In this document: piece by piece, positions 44,534-53,960 of the stretch
Position numbering within the stretch: position 1 is the first letter of the stretch
Layout: every line of letters starts with the position of its first letter
Origin: JANQIV01 sp050117315
Lineage (GTDB): Bacteria; Bacteroidota; Ignavibacteria; Ignavibacteriales; Melioribacteraceae
Direction of reading: 5' to 3'
Assembly: GCA_050117315.1 (NCBI GenBank)
Contig: JASFMY010000016.1
Span: 1-64,000 of the forward strand
Length of the DNA: 64,000 bases
Notes under the pieces: model-generated
The model's database searches: none
What the model was told of the DNA's origin: nothing
What the model saw: only the letters and a program-made list of their open reading frames with translations
Translations under genes and position numbers: made by a program

Positions 44534-45499
44534 ATGGATGATAAAAATATAATTGCTGTTGATCTGGGAGGGACAAAAATTTTAACCGCTTTATTAGGCG
44601 AAAGCAATTCGATAATAGAAACCGTAAAAAAACAAACCAGCATAAATAAAGGGGCGGATGCTTTGGTAAAAGATATTGCGGATTCTATAAATGAATTGTT
44701 AAAATTATGCAGGAAAGATGAAGACCAAATTAAGGCTATTTGTATGGGTGTTCCCGGTACTGTTAATCCGTTTACGGGGTTTATAGGCAATGCACCGAAT
44801 CTTAAAATTAGCGGTTACAATATAAAGGAAGCTTTGCAGAAATATTTTAATAAACCTATACTAATTGAAAATGATGTTAACATAGCTGCACTGGGAATAA
44901 AAAAATTTGAATTCAATAATGATGTGAAAAACATGCTTGTAGTGTTTGTAGGGACAGGGATTGGCGGTGCTTTAATTTTTGACGGCAAGCTATATAGAGG
45001 TTCATCGTTTTATGCCGGTGAGATAGGGCATATGCTTGTTGAAAAAAAAGGTAAATTTGATTTTGATAATGGAGCAACAACTTTTGAAAGCCTGGCAAGC
45101 AGAACTGCAGTAGTAGAATCAATTGTGAATGATATTAGAGGCGGCAAAGATTCAGTTCTAAAAAAGATTGTTTCATCTAATAAGAAAATAAAAAGCAAAG
45201 CACTTGCAACTGCCGTTAAAGAGGGCGATAAAGTTGCGGTAAAACATTTATCGCGTTCGTGTAAAATTATTGGAACTGTTCTGGGCAGTATTACTACTTT
45301 ATTAAATATTGATACAATTGTTTTGGGCGGTGGGGTAATTGAGGCGATGAACAACTGGATGATGCCGAAAATTAAAGAGTCGTTTTATTCTGCAGTTTTA
45401 CCGGAACCGGGGGAAGAAGTTAAAATTGTAGAAACCAAACTTGGCGATCATGCCCCGTTATACGGCGGATATTTACTTGCAGAGGAATTTTTAAAATAA
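44534..45499 (+). CDS. ROK-family sugar kinase lacking the zinc motif
   Basis: A 321-residue protein of the ROK family: phosphate-1 motif AVDLGGTKI, GVPGTVNP, ENDVNIAALG, GTGIGGALIFDGKLYRG and GEIGHM, then a C-terminal GGGV adenosine loop. The catalytic Asp is in ENDVN. The usual C-x-C-G-x2-G-C zinc knuckle after EIGHM is missing: that stretch has no Cys. It is probably a glucokinase-type or N-acetylhexosamine kinase; with no DNA-binding domain it is not a ROK repressor. Its stop and that of the convergent ABC-F gene are directly adjacent. Confidence 0.8.
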   Translation: MDDKNIIAVDLGGTKILTALLGESNSIIETVKKQTSINKGADALVKDIADSINELLKLCRKDEDQIKAICMGVPGTVNPFTGFIGNAPNLKISGYNIKEALQKYFNKPILIENDVNIAALGIKKFEFNNDVKNMLVVFVGTGIGGALIFDGKLYRGSSFYAGEIGHMLVEKKGKFDFDNGATTFESLASRTAVVESIVNDIRGGKDSVLKKIVSSNKKIKSKALATAVKEGDKVAVKHLSRSCKIIGTVLGSITTLLNIDTIVLGGGVIEAMNNWMMPKIKESFYSAVLPEPGEEVKIVETKLGDHAPLYGGYLLAEEFLK

Positions 45500-47449
45500 T
45501 TATTCGAATGAGTTTTCAATATCTTCCAGTTCGGCAGTGAGTTCCGTCCAGACTGAATAAGTTTCTTCAAGCTTTGTTTTTATATTTTCATACTGCTGGT
45601 TTTTCTCTTTAGATAAAGCGGGATTAGAGAACACTTCTTCTTTGCCCAGCTCATTTTCCAGTATGTTTTTTTGATTCTCCAATTTTGCAATCTTTAGCTC
45701 GTACTCTTCAATCTTGGCCTTAAGCTCTTTTGTAGCTTTATACTTTTTTTGCCTTTGTTCTGCTTCAATTCTTTTCCGGTCCTTTTTTGTTACTCTTTCC
45801 GAATTATTTGAACCGTCATTCTTTTCGATCTTTTCTTCCAACTGTTCCTGTTTTTGGGAAAGATAGTAGTCTATTCCGCCCAGAAACATTTTTTTTGAGT
45901 CAACCCGGATTTCAAAAACTTTATTTATGACCGGCTTCATAAAATCAATATCATGAGAAACAATAATAAGCGAGCCGTTAAAGTTTATTAGAGCATCCTG
46001 CAGTACAAGTTTGGAATTGTAATCAAGGTGGTTTGTCGGCTCATCAAGTACAATCATGTTTGCTTTTGTTAACAATATTTTAGCTAATGCTACTCTACTT
46101 TTTTCTCCACCCGAAAGCACTTTAACTTTTTTGAATACATCGTCTTCATGAAATAAAAACGATCCCATTAAAGTCCGCAATTGATTTTCTGTGTAGTTGG
46201 TTGATACTTCGGATAGAACTTCGATGATATTTTTGTCGAGATTTAAATCGTCTGCTACCTCTTGAGCATAATATGATATCTGTGTATTGTGCCCGATTTT
46301 TACTTGACCGGCTGTATGATTGAGTTTGTGCGCTATAATTTTAGAGAGCGTGGTTTTTCCCGCACCGTTAGGACCAACAAATGCTATTTTATCCCCGCGT
46401 TCAATTTGGAAATCAAGATTAGTAAATACGAATTTTTTATCGTCGTAAGACATGGAGAGATTCTCAATACTGACCGGTATTACTCCGCTTCGCTCAGCTT
46501 CCGGAAATCGTATTTTTATCTCGCTTTCAAATTCGGGCAATTCAATTTTATCTATTTTTTCTAATTGTTTTACCCTGCTTTGAACTTGTTTAGCTTTTGT
46601 ATTTTTATATCTGAACCTTTCGATGAATCTTTCCGTCTGCTTAATTTTGCGCTGCTGATTTTTGAAACTTGCAATTAACTGTTCGTCTCTTTCTTTCTTG
46701 TAATTCAAAAAAGATTCATAGTTGCCGTTATAAAAAGAAACTTTATTATTGAATATCTCTATTGTTTTGCTTGTCACATTATTAATGAAAAACCTATCGT
46801 GTGAAACGATAAGTAAAGCCCCGTTATATTTTTTAAAGTATTCAATCAGCCATTGAAGGGAATCGATATCAAGATGGTTTGTCGGCTCGTCAAGAAGAAT
46901 TAAATTGTGTTCACCTAAAAGAATTTTTGCCAGTTCAATTCTCATTTGCCAGCCGCCGGAGAATTCATTTGTCTTTCTTTTGAAGTCGTTTACAGTAAAA
47001 CCAAGCCCCATTAAAACGGATTCTATAATGGAGTCCGTTTCGTAATAGTTTATATCATCTTTCTTGTGCTGTAGTTCTCCTAGTTTTTCAAGAATAGAAT
47101 TTTTTGTTTCATGAGTTAGATTTTCATCCGACAATTGTGAATGTAATTTATCTTCTTCTTTGGTTATTTCGTTAATAATTTTAACGGAAGCTTTTACTTC
47201 TTCAAATAATTGATCCCGACTTTGGTTTATAAATTCCTGCGGTAAGTAACCGATGCTTATATTTTTAGGATAGTTAATTCTCCCGAATTCCGGTGATTCA
47301 ATACCGTTTAATAATTTTAACAGGGTAGATTTGCCGGAACCATTGGCGCCGACTAAAGCAATTTTATCTTCTTTATTAATTCTTAAATTTACATTCTCAA
47401 ATAAATATCTCCCTGAGTACTGAATTGCTAAGTCTATTAAATCAATCAT
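45500..47449 (-). CDS. ABC-F family ATPase (translation factor, Uup/EttA-like)
   Basis: A 649-residue cytoplasmic protein with two ABC modules and no membrane part. Walker A GANGSGKSTL and GPNGAGKTTL, signature SGGWQMRIELA and SGGEKSRVALA, Walker B LLDEPTNHLD and VLDEPTNHLD. A linker of about 70 residues (ERFIERFRYKNTKAKQVQ) is the P-site tRNA interaction motif. The last 100 residues form a charged coiled coil, as in Uup. ABC-F proteins bind the ribosomal E site to rescue or adjust translation. It sits between the ROK gene and the PorZ-like gene. Confidence 0.9.
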   Translation of the reverse strand: MIDLIDLAIQYSGRYLFENVNLRINKEDKIALVGANGSGKSTLLKLLNGIESPEFGRINYPKNISIGYLPQEFINQSRDQLFEEVKASVKIINEITKEEDKLHSQLSDENLTHETKNSILEKLGELQHKKDDINYYETDSIIESVLMGLGFTVNDFKRKTNEFSGGWQMRIELAKILLGEHNLILLDEPTNHLDIDSLQWLIEYFKKYNGALLIVSHDRFFINNVTSKTIEIFNNKVSFYNGNYESFLNYKKERDEQLIASFKNQQRKIKQTERFIERFRYKNTKAKQVQSRVKQLEKIDKIELPEFESEIKIRFPEAERSGVIPVSIENLSMSYDDKKFVFTNLDFQIERGDKIAFVGPNGAGKTTLSKIIAHKLNHTAGQVKIGHNTQISYYAQEVADDLNLDKNIIEVLSEVSTNYTENQLRTLMGSFLFHEDDVFKKVKVLSGGEKSRVALAKILLTKANMIVLDEPTNHLDYNSKLVLQDALINFNGSLIIVSHDIDFMKPVINKVFEIRVDSKKMFLGGIDYYLSQKQEQLEEKIEKNDGSNNSERVTKKDRKRIEAEQRQKKYKATKELKAKIEEYELKIAKLENQKNILENELGKEEVFSNPALSKEKNQQYENIKTKLEETYSVWTELTAELEDIENSFE

Positions 47450-47457
47450 AATACTGT

Positions 47458-49674
47458 CTAACGGTTAAACACTGCGACCTTTGATTTTGCTACATTTGTA
47501 GCGTCTTCATCGTAAGCTATAATAATATATATTCCGGTGCTGACTAATTCGCCGTTATTGTTCCTGCCGTCCCAAACAGCAACTCTTCCTTCATAAGTTT
47601 CAATATCTCTTACAAGATCGCCGGACACCGTCAATATTTTTATGGATGAGCTTTTAATCAAGCCGTCTATTATTAGCTCGGCATCGCTTCCGTTATTTAA
47701 GTTAAACGGATTCGGGTAAACAAACAATTCGGTAAAAGAATCCTGTGGTTTTACTGAAGTTGTTGTAACCGAAGTCAATCCGAAATTTGTTCCGATATAA
47801 GCTATTCCTTTATCTTCGTCAAAGGCTATGCTTTTTATATCGTTTGAAGGCAATGGTGAATTGCTTGATGTATATTGTTCAACAATTTCAGTTCCATCTT
47901 CGGTCATTACAAATACACCGTTCTCGGTACCAACCCATTTTTGATTTATAGGATCAACAGTTATGCAATTTATGGTTTGTTGCAAAATCGGGATAGCCGA
48001 AGTGCTGTTTACATAAAAATCATCTTCAGATAATATATTGATTATGTTAACACCTTGACTGCTCCCAACCCACAAATTGCTTCTTTGATCTATTGCAATT
48101 GCACTTATTGTGTTATTATTTAAACCGTTGTTTGTTGTTATTCTTCCTGAATTATCGTCCGAAGCATCGTCAAAAGTCCCGTTCTCATTAAAGTAATAGA
48201 GTCCCGTAGTTCCATAAGTAACCGCAAACCATTTATTATTGTACCTGTCAACAGCCATAAAACTGATTTCATCATCGGAAGCAATGCTGGGGCTGGTTAC
48301 GCTAAAATGATAAAGTTCATTATCCGGCGTTAATACTGATAACGGTTTAGCATTTATCGTCCAGTAATTTGCTACCCAAATATTACCTTCCGAATCTTCG
48401 TCAATTCCATTTATAACGACAAAATCCGGGTCATTAGGAATACCCTGCAAATCTGTGTTGAAAGAATTAAAAATTTCGAAAGAGTTCTCTTTATATTTAG
48501 TAATTCCACGTCCCCAGTTGCCAATATAAATTGAATTATCATCGGCAGCGTAAATTATATGATATGCATTCGAAGGCAGTTCTGGATTATTTGCAGTATT
48601 AAAATTTGTCCAATCAGTACCATCAAACTTGAAGAATCCAACACCATAAAGATCCGAACCGCTTCCGCTCCATAAATTTCCGTCATCATCAACTGCTAAA
48701 CTTATAAACCTGTTAGACTCCGGTCCCGGAGGAACAATAGATTCCGAAGTCCCGTTGTTAAATAACAATATCCCTTCGGACGTTGAGAGGTAGATCTGCG
48801 AACCTTCTACTTCAAATATCTGGGTGAATTCAAGGCTGGTGTTTTGCAGTAATGTTTCCGCACTGCCGTCGTTATATTGTATCAAAAGGTTTGGAAGAAT
48901 TAAAAAAAGTTCTGTGCCGTTGGTATAAAGGTCTTTAACTTTTTCGTTATCCAATGCGGTTTGTTCCCATTGGCTGTTCCTAAATACATATAACCCGTTA
49001 TCCGTAGCCGCGAAAAGTTCACCAAGGTGGCTTACCACTTTGTTTACGACGGTATCTCCAAAGTTGCTGGAACCGAATGTATCCCATGAATCCGGGTATG
49101 CAAGGTTATCCGCCCCATCTTTTTGCACTGCAATTCCCTGGTCTGTTGCAACGTAAATTTTATCCAGAAGACTAATGCTGTTTACTTTTGTATCCGAAGA
49201 AAAGTCTCCGAATTTTGTAACTGTTTCTTCAAATGCAAAAGTATTTTCGTTAATAACGGAAATACCAAAATCCGTTGATATATAAACCTCTCCATCGTTA
49301 ATTAGAATATCGTTAATTTGTTTTTTGCTTTTATCAGAAGTAAAAATATCTACTATTCTATCGGTGTTATTTCCAGCAGAATCAAGAATATCAATCATAC
49401 CGTCGTCGGCACCTAACCAAATATTGGTTCCGGAATATGCAATTGCAGTTAATATCTGGCTGCTCAGCCCTTCGGATTTTGTAAAGAACTTAAACTCTTT
49501 TGTACCTGAATCATATTTGAATAATCCGCCTTCCGTGGCCGAAAAAAAATCAGAACCATTTTTAAAGGATTTGTTTACGACTTTCATATCTGTGTAATTT
49601 TGCCAGATACCGATACCCTGTGCAAAAGTTAGACTGATAAAGAAAAGCGAAATGAGGAAAAACCTGGTTTTCAT
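47458..49674 (-). CDS. PorZ-like beta-propeller protein with T9SS sorting domain
   Basis: A 738-residue exported protein (signal peptide 1-19). It starts IGIWQNYTD, and DFFSATEGGLFKYDS with KSEGLSSQ follow, as in the PorZ N-terminal propeller. Two or more propellers of Reg_prop blades run from about 20 to 640 (repeated N-x-W-x-G/V, G-I/L-Y). The final 80 residues (FVYPNPFN onward, ending KVAVFNR) are a T9SS tail. PorZ belongs to the attachment complex with PorU, PorV and PorQ and presents lipopolysaccharide for cargo linking. Alternatively it is an ordinary T9SS cargo propeller. Nine bases upstream of the ABC-F start, so co-transcription is possible. Confidence 0.65.
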   Translation of the reverse strand: MKTRFFLISLFFISLTFAQGIGIWQNYTDMKVVNKSFKNGSDFFSATEGGLFKYDSGTKEFKFFTKSEGLSSQILTAIAYSGTNIWLGADDGMIDILDSAGNNTDRIVDIFTSDKSKKQINDILINDGEVYISTDFGISVINENTFAFEETVTKFGDFSSDTKVNSISLLDKIYVATDQGIAVQKDGADNLAYPDSWDTFGSSNFGDTVVNKVVSHLGELFAATDNGLYVFRNSQWEQTALDNEKVKDLYTNGTELFLILPNLLIQYNDGSAETLLQNTSLEFTQIFEVEGSQIYLSTSEGILLFNNGTSESIVPPGPESNRFISLAVDDDGNLWSGSGSDLYGVGFFKFDGTDWTNFNTANNPELPSNAYHIIYAADDNSIYIGNWGRGITKYKENSFEIFNSFNTDLQGIPNDPDFVVINGIDEDSEGNIWVANYWTINAKPLSVLTPDNELYHFSVTSPSIASDDEISFMAVDRYNNKWFAVTYGTTGLYYFNENGTFDDASDDNSGRITTNNGLNNNTISAIAIDQRSNLWVGSSQGVNIINILSEDDFYVNSTSAIPILQQTINCITVDPINQKWVGTENGVFVMTEDGTEIVEQYTSSNSPLPSNDIKSIAFDEDKGIAYIGTNFGLTSVTTTSVKPQDSFTELFVYPNPFNLNNGSDAELIIDGLIKSSSIKILTVSGDLVRDIETYEGRVAVWDGRNNNGELVSTGIYIIIAYDEDATNVAKSKVAVFNR

Positions 49675-49845
49675 TTGTATTCCTATTTTGTGGAAAAAGT
49701 GTAGAAACTAATAATAAATTCATCCTCATTTAGTGAGCGACAAGATTTTAACAATAATCTAATATTTTATTCGAATTAGAAAAAGGCAAAATTAAGGTTT
49801 AATAATATTATAATAAATATAATTATTTAATTGACGGGAATTTTT

Positions 49846-50661
49846 TTAAACCAGCATTTTTTTCATTGCATCAATTTTTGTTGATGGAATTAGAAATTTT
49901 CCGAGATTAGCATCGTCGCCTTTATTTCCGCCATGAAAATCCGAACCCCCGCTTTCCAGTAAACAATACTGGTTTACGATTCCTTTATAAAATTTCGTTT
50001 GATATCTATTGTGGGAAGGGTGAATTATTTCAATACCGTCAACACCGGCTTTTATCAACTTTAATAAAATATATTCATCCATCGCTCCAGGATGAGCAAT
50101 GAAGGATAGTCCGCCTGCTTCGCTTATTAATTTAAGAGCACTTTGTGCAGATACGTGTATCTTTTTTTCGTATGCAGGGGCATTATTGCCAAGGTACAAA
50201 TCAAAAGCCTGGTAAAAATTAGTAACTAAATTAAGTTCAAGTAGTGCCGAAGCAATGTGAGGCCTGCCTATTGCGCTGTTTTTAGCTAGGTCCAGCACAT
50301 CGTTAATTGTGATTTTAAGCCCAAGATTCTGCAATTTTTTTACAATTCGTTTTGCCCTGTGAAATCTTTCTTCTCTAAAAAAATCCAAATATTTATTCAA
50401 TTCTTCACATTCGGTATCAATAAAATACGCAAGCAGATGTACTTCGGTCTCTTCAATATCAGTGCTTATCTCCAGACCTGGAATCAGTTCAATATTAAAG
50501 TCTTTTGCTGCAATGAAAGCTTCTTTGTAGGCATTTATGCTGTCATGGTCGGTGATACTTAATATCTGAATACCTTTTGAATGCGCCAATTCAATTAATT
50601 CGGCTGGTGAGTACCGACCGTCGGAATAATTTGTGTGCATGTGAAGGTCGGTTTTTAACAT
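49846..50661 (-). CDS. PHP-domain phosphoesterase (RNase AM/TrpH type)
   Basis: A 271-residue metal-dependent phosphoesterase. The PHP metal ligands are seen in DLHMHTNYSDG, SITDHDS, E in GLEIS and D-x-H (SDFHGG) near the end. This family includes RNase AM, which removes 3'-phosphate from 3',5'-bisphosphates and trims the 5' ends of rRNAs. Length is normal. It begins one base after the Crp/Fnr gene stop, so the two share an mRNA. A gene-free 171-base gap separates it from the PorZ-like gene. Confidence 0.85.
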   Translation of the reverse strand: MLKTDLHMHTNYSDGRYSPAELIELAHSKGIQILSITDHDSINAYKEAFIAAKDFNIELIPGLEISTDIEETEVHLLAYFIDTECEELNKYLDFFREERFHRAKRIVKKLQNLGLKITINDVLDLAKNSAIGRPHIASALLELNLVTNFYQAFDLYLGNNAPAYEKKIHVSAQSALKLISEAGGLSFIAHPGAMDEYILLKLIKAGVDGIEIIHPSHNRYQTKFYKGIVNQYCLLESGGSDFHGGNKGDDANLGKFLIPSTKIDAMKKMLV

Positions 50662-50662
50662 A

Positions 50663-51346
50663 TTATACGTAAGTTTCTTTAAATTTCTCGTAGTTTAAAA
50701 TTCTCAACTTTGACCCGTCCAGTTCAACCAGTCCTTTTTTTGCAAAAGTATGCAATGTTCTAGAAATAGTCTCGCGTGAGGTTCCAGCCATATTTGCGAG
50801 GTCCTGCTGCAACGGCAGTTTTTCAATTTCCACAATGCCTTTCTTAATCATACCAACATCGTCGGCAATTTGTAAAATAACTGTGGCAACTTTTCCCTCT
50901 GCATCTTTTAGAGACAGTGCTTTAATCTTCATATCGGCAGCACGGAGTCTTTTTGTTAACTCATAGAGTAGTGAAATTGCAATTTCAGGGTATTGTTTTA
51001 ATAAATCCAAAAAATCATTTCTCTGGATAATAAACAACTCAGAGTCTTCTAAAGCAGTTACGGTAGCTGATCTCTGAAGTCCGTCCAAGATTGCCATCTC
51101 CCCGAAGAAGTCGGATTCGTTTAAGATAGTCAGTATAACTTCTTTACCGTCATTACTTGTTCTCGATACTTTTACTTTGCCGTTTATAATTACAAACAAT
51201 GCCGAACCGGTATCATCTTCCATTAATACTACGTTGTCTTTTTTGTAGAACTTTCTGCTTCCCGTATTTGCTATTTTTTCAACAGCTTCGCTTGGCAATT
51301 CTGAAAAGATCGGTACATAAAGCAAAAATTCGGATAAAGAATTCAT
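50663..51346 (-). CDS. Crp/Fnr-family transcription regulator
   Basis: A 227-residue regulator. The N-terminal cyclic-nucleotide-binding fold contains FGEMAILDGLQRSATV, close to the CRP pocket with its Arg and Ser contacts, so a nucleotide ligand is plausible. There is no Cys at all, which rules out an Fnr-type iron-sulfur cluster. The HTH recognition helix is SRETISRTLHTF, matching the E-x2-S-R pattern that reads TTGAT half-sites. ATG at 51346 has GGAG upstream; a GTG at 51379 would add 11 residues. A dyad TGAT-N4-ATCA lies 21-32 bases upstream of the start, possibly its own operator. Confidence 0.85.
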   Translation of the reverse strand: MNSLSEFLLYVPIFSELPSEAVEKIANTGSRKFYKKDNVVLMEDDTGSALFVIINGKVKVSRTSNDGKEVILTILNESDFFGEMAILDGLQRSATVTALEDSELFIIQRNDFLDLLKQYPEIAISLLYELTKRLRAADMKIKALSLKDAEGKVATVILQIADDVGMIKKGIVEIEKLPLQQDLANMAGTSRETISRTLHTFAKKGLVELDGSKLRILNYEKFKETYV

Positions 51347-51366
51347 CTGTGCTCCAATAAAAGTAA

Positions 51367-51378
51367 TGATGTATATCA
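51367..51378. promoter_or_regulatory. putative Crp/Fnr-type operator
   Basis: TGAT-GTAT-ATCA is a perfect dyad with the Fnr-type core spacing; it can also be read as TGA-N6-TCA, the CRP core. It lies directly upstream of the Crp/Fnr gene and in the shared region with the divergent gap gene. The outer bases deviate from TTGAT/ATCAA. Confidence 0.4.
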
Positions 51379-51548
51379 CTGACGTTAAGTTCTAAAAAAA
51401 TAAGGACTTATTCAACAAAAGAAATTACAATTTTGTAGCCGAAAAAAGATTCACAATAATTTAATAACATAATAAAATTGAATTTCCGACCAAATAATGC
51501 TATATTCAAGGTTAATTTATTCATAATTATTTGAATTTGGAGGTTAAT

Positions 51549-52544
51549 ATGGCAGTTAAAGTAGGAATTAACGGTTTCGGAAGAATCGGTAGATTAGTTT
51601 TTAGAAGAGGTTTAGAACTCGGAAACTTGGAATTTGTCGGCATCAACGATCTGACAGATGCAAAAACATTGGCACACCTGCTCAAATATGATTCAATTCA
51701 TGGTAAATTTAACGGTGAAGTTTCTTCGGAAGGCGATCATATAATTGTAAACGGCAACAAAATAAAAATTACCGCTGAAAAAGACCCTGCTAATTTGAAC
51801 TGGGGTGAGCTTGGTGCGGAAATTGTCGTTGAATCAACCGGTGTATTCAGAACCCAGGAAGCTTGTGAAAAACACATTACTGCTGGTGCCAAAAAAGTTG
51901 TTTTAACCGTACCTGCTAAAGGAGACATCGACGCAACAGTAGTTTTGGGTGTAAACGAAGATGTATTAACCGGTGACGAAAAAGTATTGTCAAATGCTTC
52001 GTGTACAACTAACTGTTTGGCTCCTATGGCTAAGGTATTGAACGATACTTTCGGTATCGTAAAAGGTTTTATGACAACCGTACACTCGTACACAAACGAC
52101 CAAAAAGTTTTGGATTTACCTCATAGTGATTTAAGAAGAGCAAGAGCAGCAGCAGTTTCTATTATTCCTACAACTACAGGCGCTGCAAAAGCAGTAGGTA
52201 AAGTTATTCCTGAACTTAAAGGTAAATTAGACGGTTTTGCTTTAAGAGTTCCAACTCCGGACGGATCACTAACTGATTTGGTTGCAGAACTAAGTAGAGA
52301 AGTTACAATTGAAGAAGTTAATGCCGCAATGAAACAAGCCGCTGAAGGACAAATGAAAGGAGTATTGGAATATACTGAAGACCCGATCGTCTCAGCAGAT
52401 ATTGTTGGTAATTCTCACTCAAGTATTTTTGACGCTTTATCAACCATGGTAAACGGGAACCTTGTAAAAACTGTAAGCTGGTATGATAACGAATGGGGCT
52501 ACTCTTGCAGAGTGGTGGACTTAATTGAAAAAATATCACAATAA
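51549..52544 (+). CDS. gap: glyceraldehyde-3-phosphate dehydrogenase, type I
   Basis: A 331-residue NAD-dependent glycolytic enzyme. NAD-binding start VGINGFGRIGRLVFRR; active site SNASCTTNCLAP with Cys152; HSYTNDQ with the catalytic His; the phosphate-site R-ARAAA-SIIPTTTGAA-A; and WYDNEWGYS near the end. Asp replaces bulky residues after strand two (INDLTDAKT), favouring NAD. ATG at 51549 has GGAGG upstream; a TTG at 51531 would add six residues. A terminator separates it from pgk, yet the two are next to each other as in many bacteria. Confidence 0.97.
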   Translation: MAVKVGINGFGRIGRLVFRRGLELGNLEFVGINDLTDAKTLAHLLKYDSIHGKFNGEVSSEGDHIIVNGNKIKITAEKDPANLNWGELGAEIVVESTGVFRTQEACEKHITAGAKKVVLTVPAKGDIDATVVLGVNEDVLTGDEKVLSNASCTTNCLAPMAKVLNDTFGIVKGFMTTVHSYTNDQKVLDLPHSDLRRARAAAVSIIPTTTGAAKAVGKVIPELKGKLDGFALRVPTPDGSLTDLVAELSREVTIEEVNAAMKQAAEGQMKGVLEYTEDPIVSADIVGNSHSSIFDALSTMVNGNLVKTVSWYDNEWGYSCRVVDLIEKISQ

Positions 52545-52568
52545 ATATATAACTAAATAAAAATTACG

Positions 52569-52608
52569 AAGACGCAGTATTTTTGTTGTTTAATGCTGCG
52601 TCTTTTTA
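52569..52608 (+). terminator. rho-independent terminator after gap
   Basis: AAGACGCAGTAT (52569-52580) and ATGCTGCGTCTT (52593-52604) pair over 12 bases with one G-T pair, followed by TTTTT. It should end or reduce transcription before pgk. Confidence 0.85.
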
Positions 52609-52642
52609 TTATCTAAAAGAATTAAAAATTTTTGGAGGGGAA

Positions 52643-53839
52643 ATGAATAAATTATCCATTGAAAATGTTGATGTAAAAGGTAAAAAAGTTTTAGTAAGAG
52701 TGGATTTTAACGTTCCGCTGGATGATAACCAAAATATTACGGACGATATAAGGATAGTTGCTGCGTTGCCTACCATCAAAAAAATTATTAACGACGGCGG
52801 TAAAGCTATTCTAATGAGCCACCTCGGCAGACCTAAAGGCGAAGTAAAACCGGAGTTCAGCTTAAAACCTGCTGCAGTTAGATTAGGCGAATTGCTTGAC
52901 AAAGATGTAAAGTTTGCCAATGACTGCATCGGTGAAAATGTGAAAGCAATTGTCAATTCATTAGAGGAAGGCGAAGTTTTATTATTGGAAAATTTAAGAT
53001 TCCATTCTGCAGAAACAAAAAACGATCCGGAGTTTGCTAAACAGTTGGCAGAACTCGGCGATATTTATGTTAACGACGCGTTTGGCTCAGCACACAGGGC
53101 ACATGCTTCAACAGAAGGTGTTACAAAGTTTATTGACACATGTGCAGCCGGTTATTTAATGCAGAAAGAAATTGATTATTTGGGCAATGCCGTTTCAAAT
53201 CCCGCAAAGCCTTTTACAGCTATTTTAGGCGGTGCAAAAATATCGGGTAAAATTGATGTTATTGAAAATTTGCTTTCAAAAGTTGATACATTGATTATCG
53301 GCGGCGGAATGGCTTATACCTTCTTCAAAGCAATGGGACTGGAAATCGGTACATCAATTCTTGAAGAAGAAAAAATTGAATTGGCAAAAGAAACTTTGGA
53401 AAAAGCAAAATCAAGCACTGTAAAATTCTTGCTGCCTAAAGACGTAAAAGTAGCACCGGAATTCAGCAATGATTCACCGATTGAAATAGTGGAGGTAAAT
53501 AAAATTCCCGAAAATAAGATGGGATTGGATATCGGCACCCTTACTATAGAAGAATACAAAAACGAAATCATTAATAGTAAAACGGTTGTATGGAATGGTC
53601 CTATGGGTGTTTTTGAATTTGATAACTTTGCCGGTGGAACCAATGCGATTGCAGAAGCGTTAGTACAAGCAACGGGTAACGGTGCGATAACTATTATCGG
53701 CGGCGGTGATTCTGCAGCAGCAATTAAGAAAGCCGGTTTGGATGATAAAGTCAGCCACGTATCCACCGGGGGCGGAGCTTCATTAGAATATCTTGAAGGA
53801 AAAATTCTTCCTGGTGTTGCCGCTTTGAGCGATGCTTAA
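52643..53839 (+). CDS. pgk: phosphoglycerate kinase
   Basis: A 398-residue glycolytic kinase making ATP from 1,3-bisphosphoglycerate. Seen: VLVRVDFNVPLDD at the N-terminus (substrate Arg), SHLGRPKGE, LLLENLRFH, NDAFGSAHRAHAS, AILGGAKISGKI, the nucleotide loop IGGGMAYTF, VWNGPMGVFE and GGGDSAAAI-KAG with HVSTGGGASLE-L-GK-LPGVAAL. Length normal. ATG at 52643 has GGAGGGG upstream; an earlier frame start would add 20 unrelated residues. Own ribosome-binding site and terminator. Confidence 0.97.
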   Translation: MNKLSIENVDVKGKKVLVRVDFNVPLDDNQNITDDIRIVAALPTIKKIINDGGKAILMSHLGRPKGEVKPEFSLKPAAVRLGELLDKDVKFANDCIGENVKAIVNSLEEGEVLLLENLRFHSAETKNDPEFAKQLAELGDIYVNDAFGSAHRAHASTEGVTKFIDTCAAGYLMQKEIDYLGNAVSNPAKPFTAILGGAKISGKIDVIENLLSKVDTLIIGGGMAYTFFKAMGLEIGTSILEEEKIELAKETLEKAKSSTVKFLLPKDVKVAPEFSNDSPIEIVEVNKIPENKMGLDIGTLTIEEYKNEIINSKTVVWNGPMGVFEFDNFAGGTNAIAEALVQATGNGAITIIGGGDSAAAIKKAGLDDKVSHVSTGGGASLEYLEGKILPGVAALSDA

Positions 53840-53873
53840 TTTTGGTTTAATTTTTTTGAGAACAATTTTTAAA

Positions 53874-53909
53874 AGAAGCAGTCTAATGTTTCAAGATTGC
53901 TTCTTTTTA
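53874..53909 (+). terminator. rho-independent terminator after pgk
   Basis: AGAAGCAGTC (53874-53883) pairs with GATTGCTTCT (53895-53904) with one G-T pair, followed by a T-run. It lies between pgk and the rhomboid gene. Confidence 0.85.
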
Positions 53910-53960
53910 TTTAATAAAAATTATTTTATCTTGAAAAGGATTTAAGAATTAAGGACAACA

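Noticed and set aside
45010..45354. 114-codon frame opposite the ROK gene
   Set aside because: Shadow frame; the plus-strand gene has intact ROK motifs throughout.
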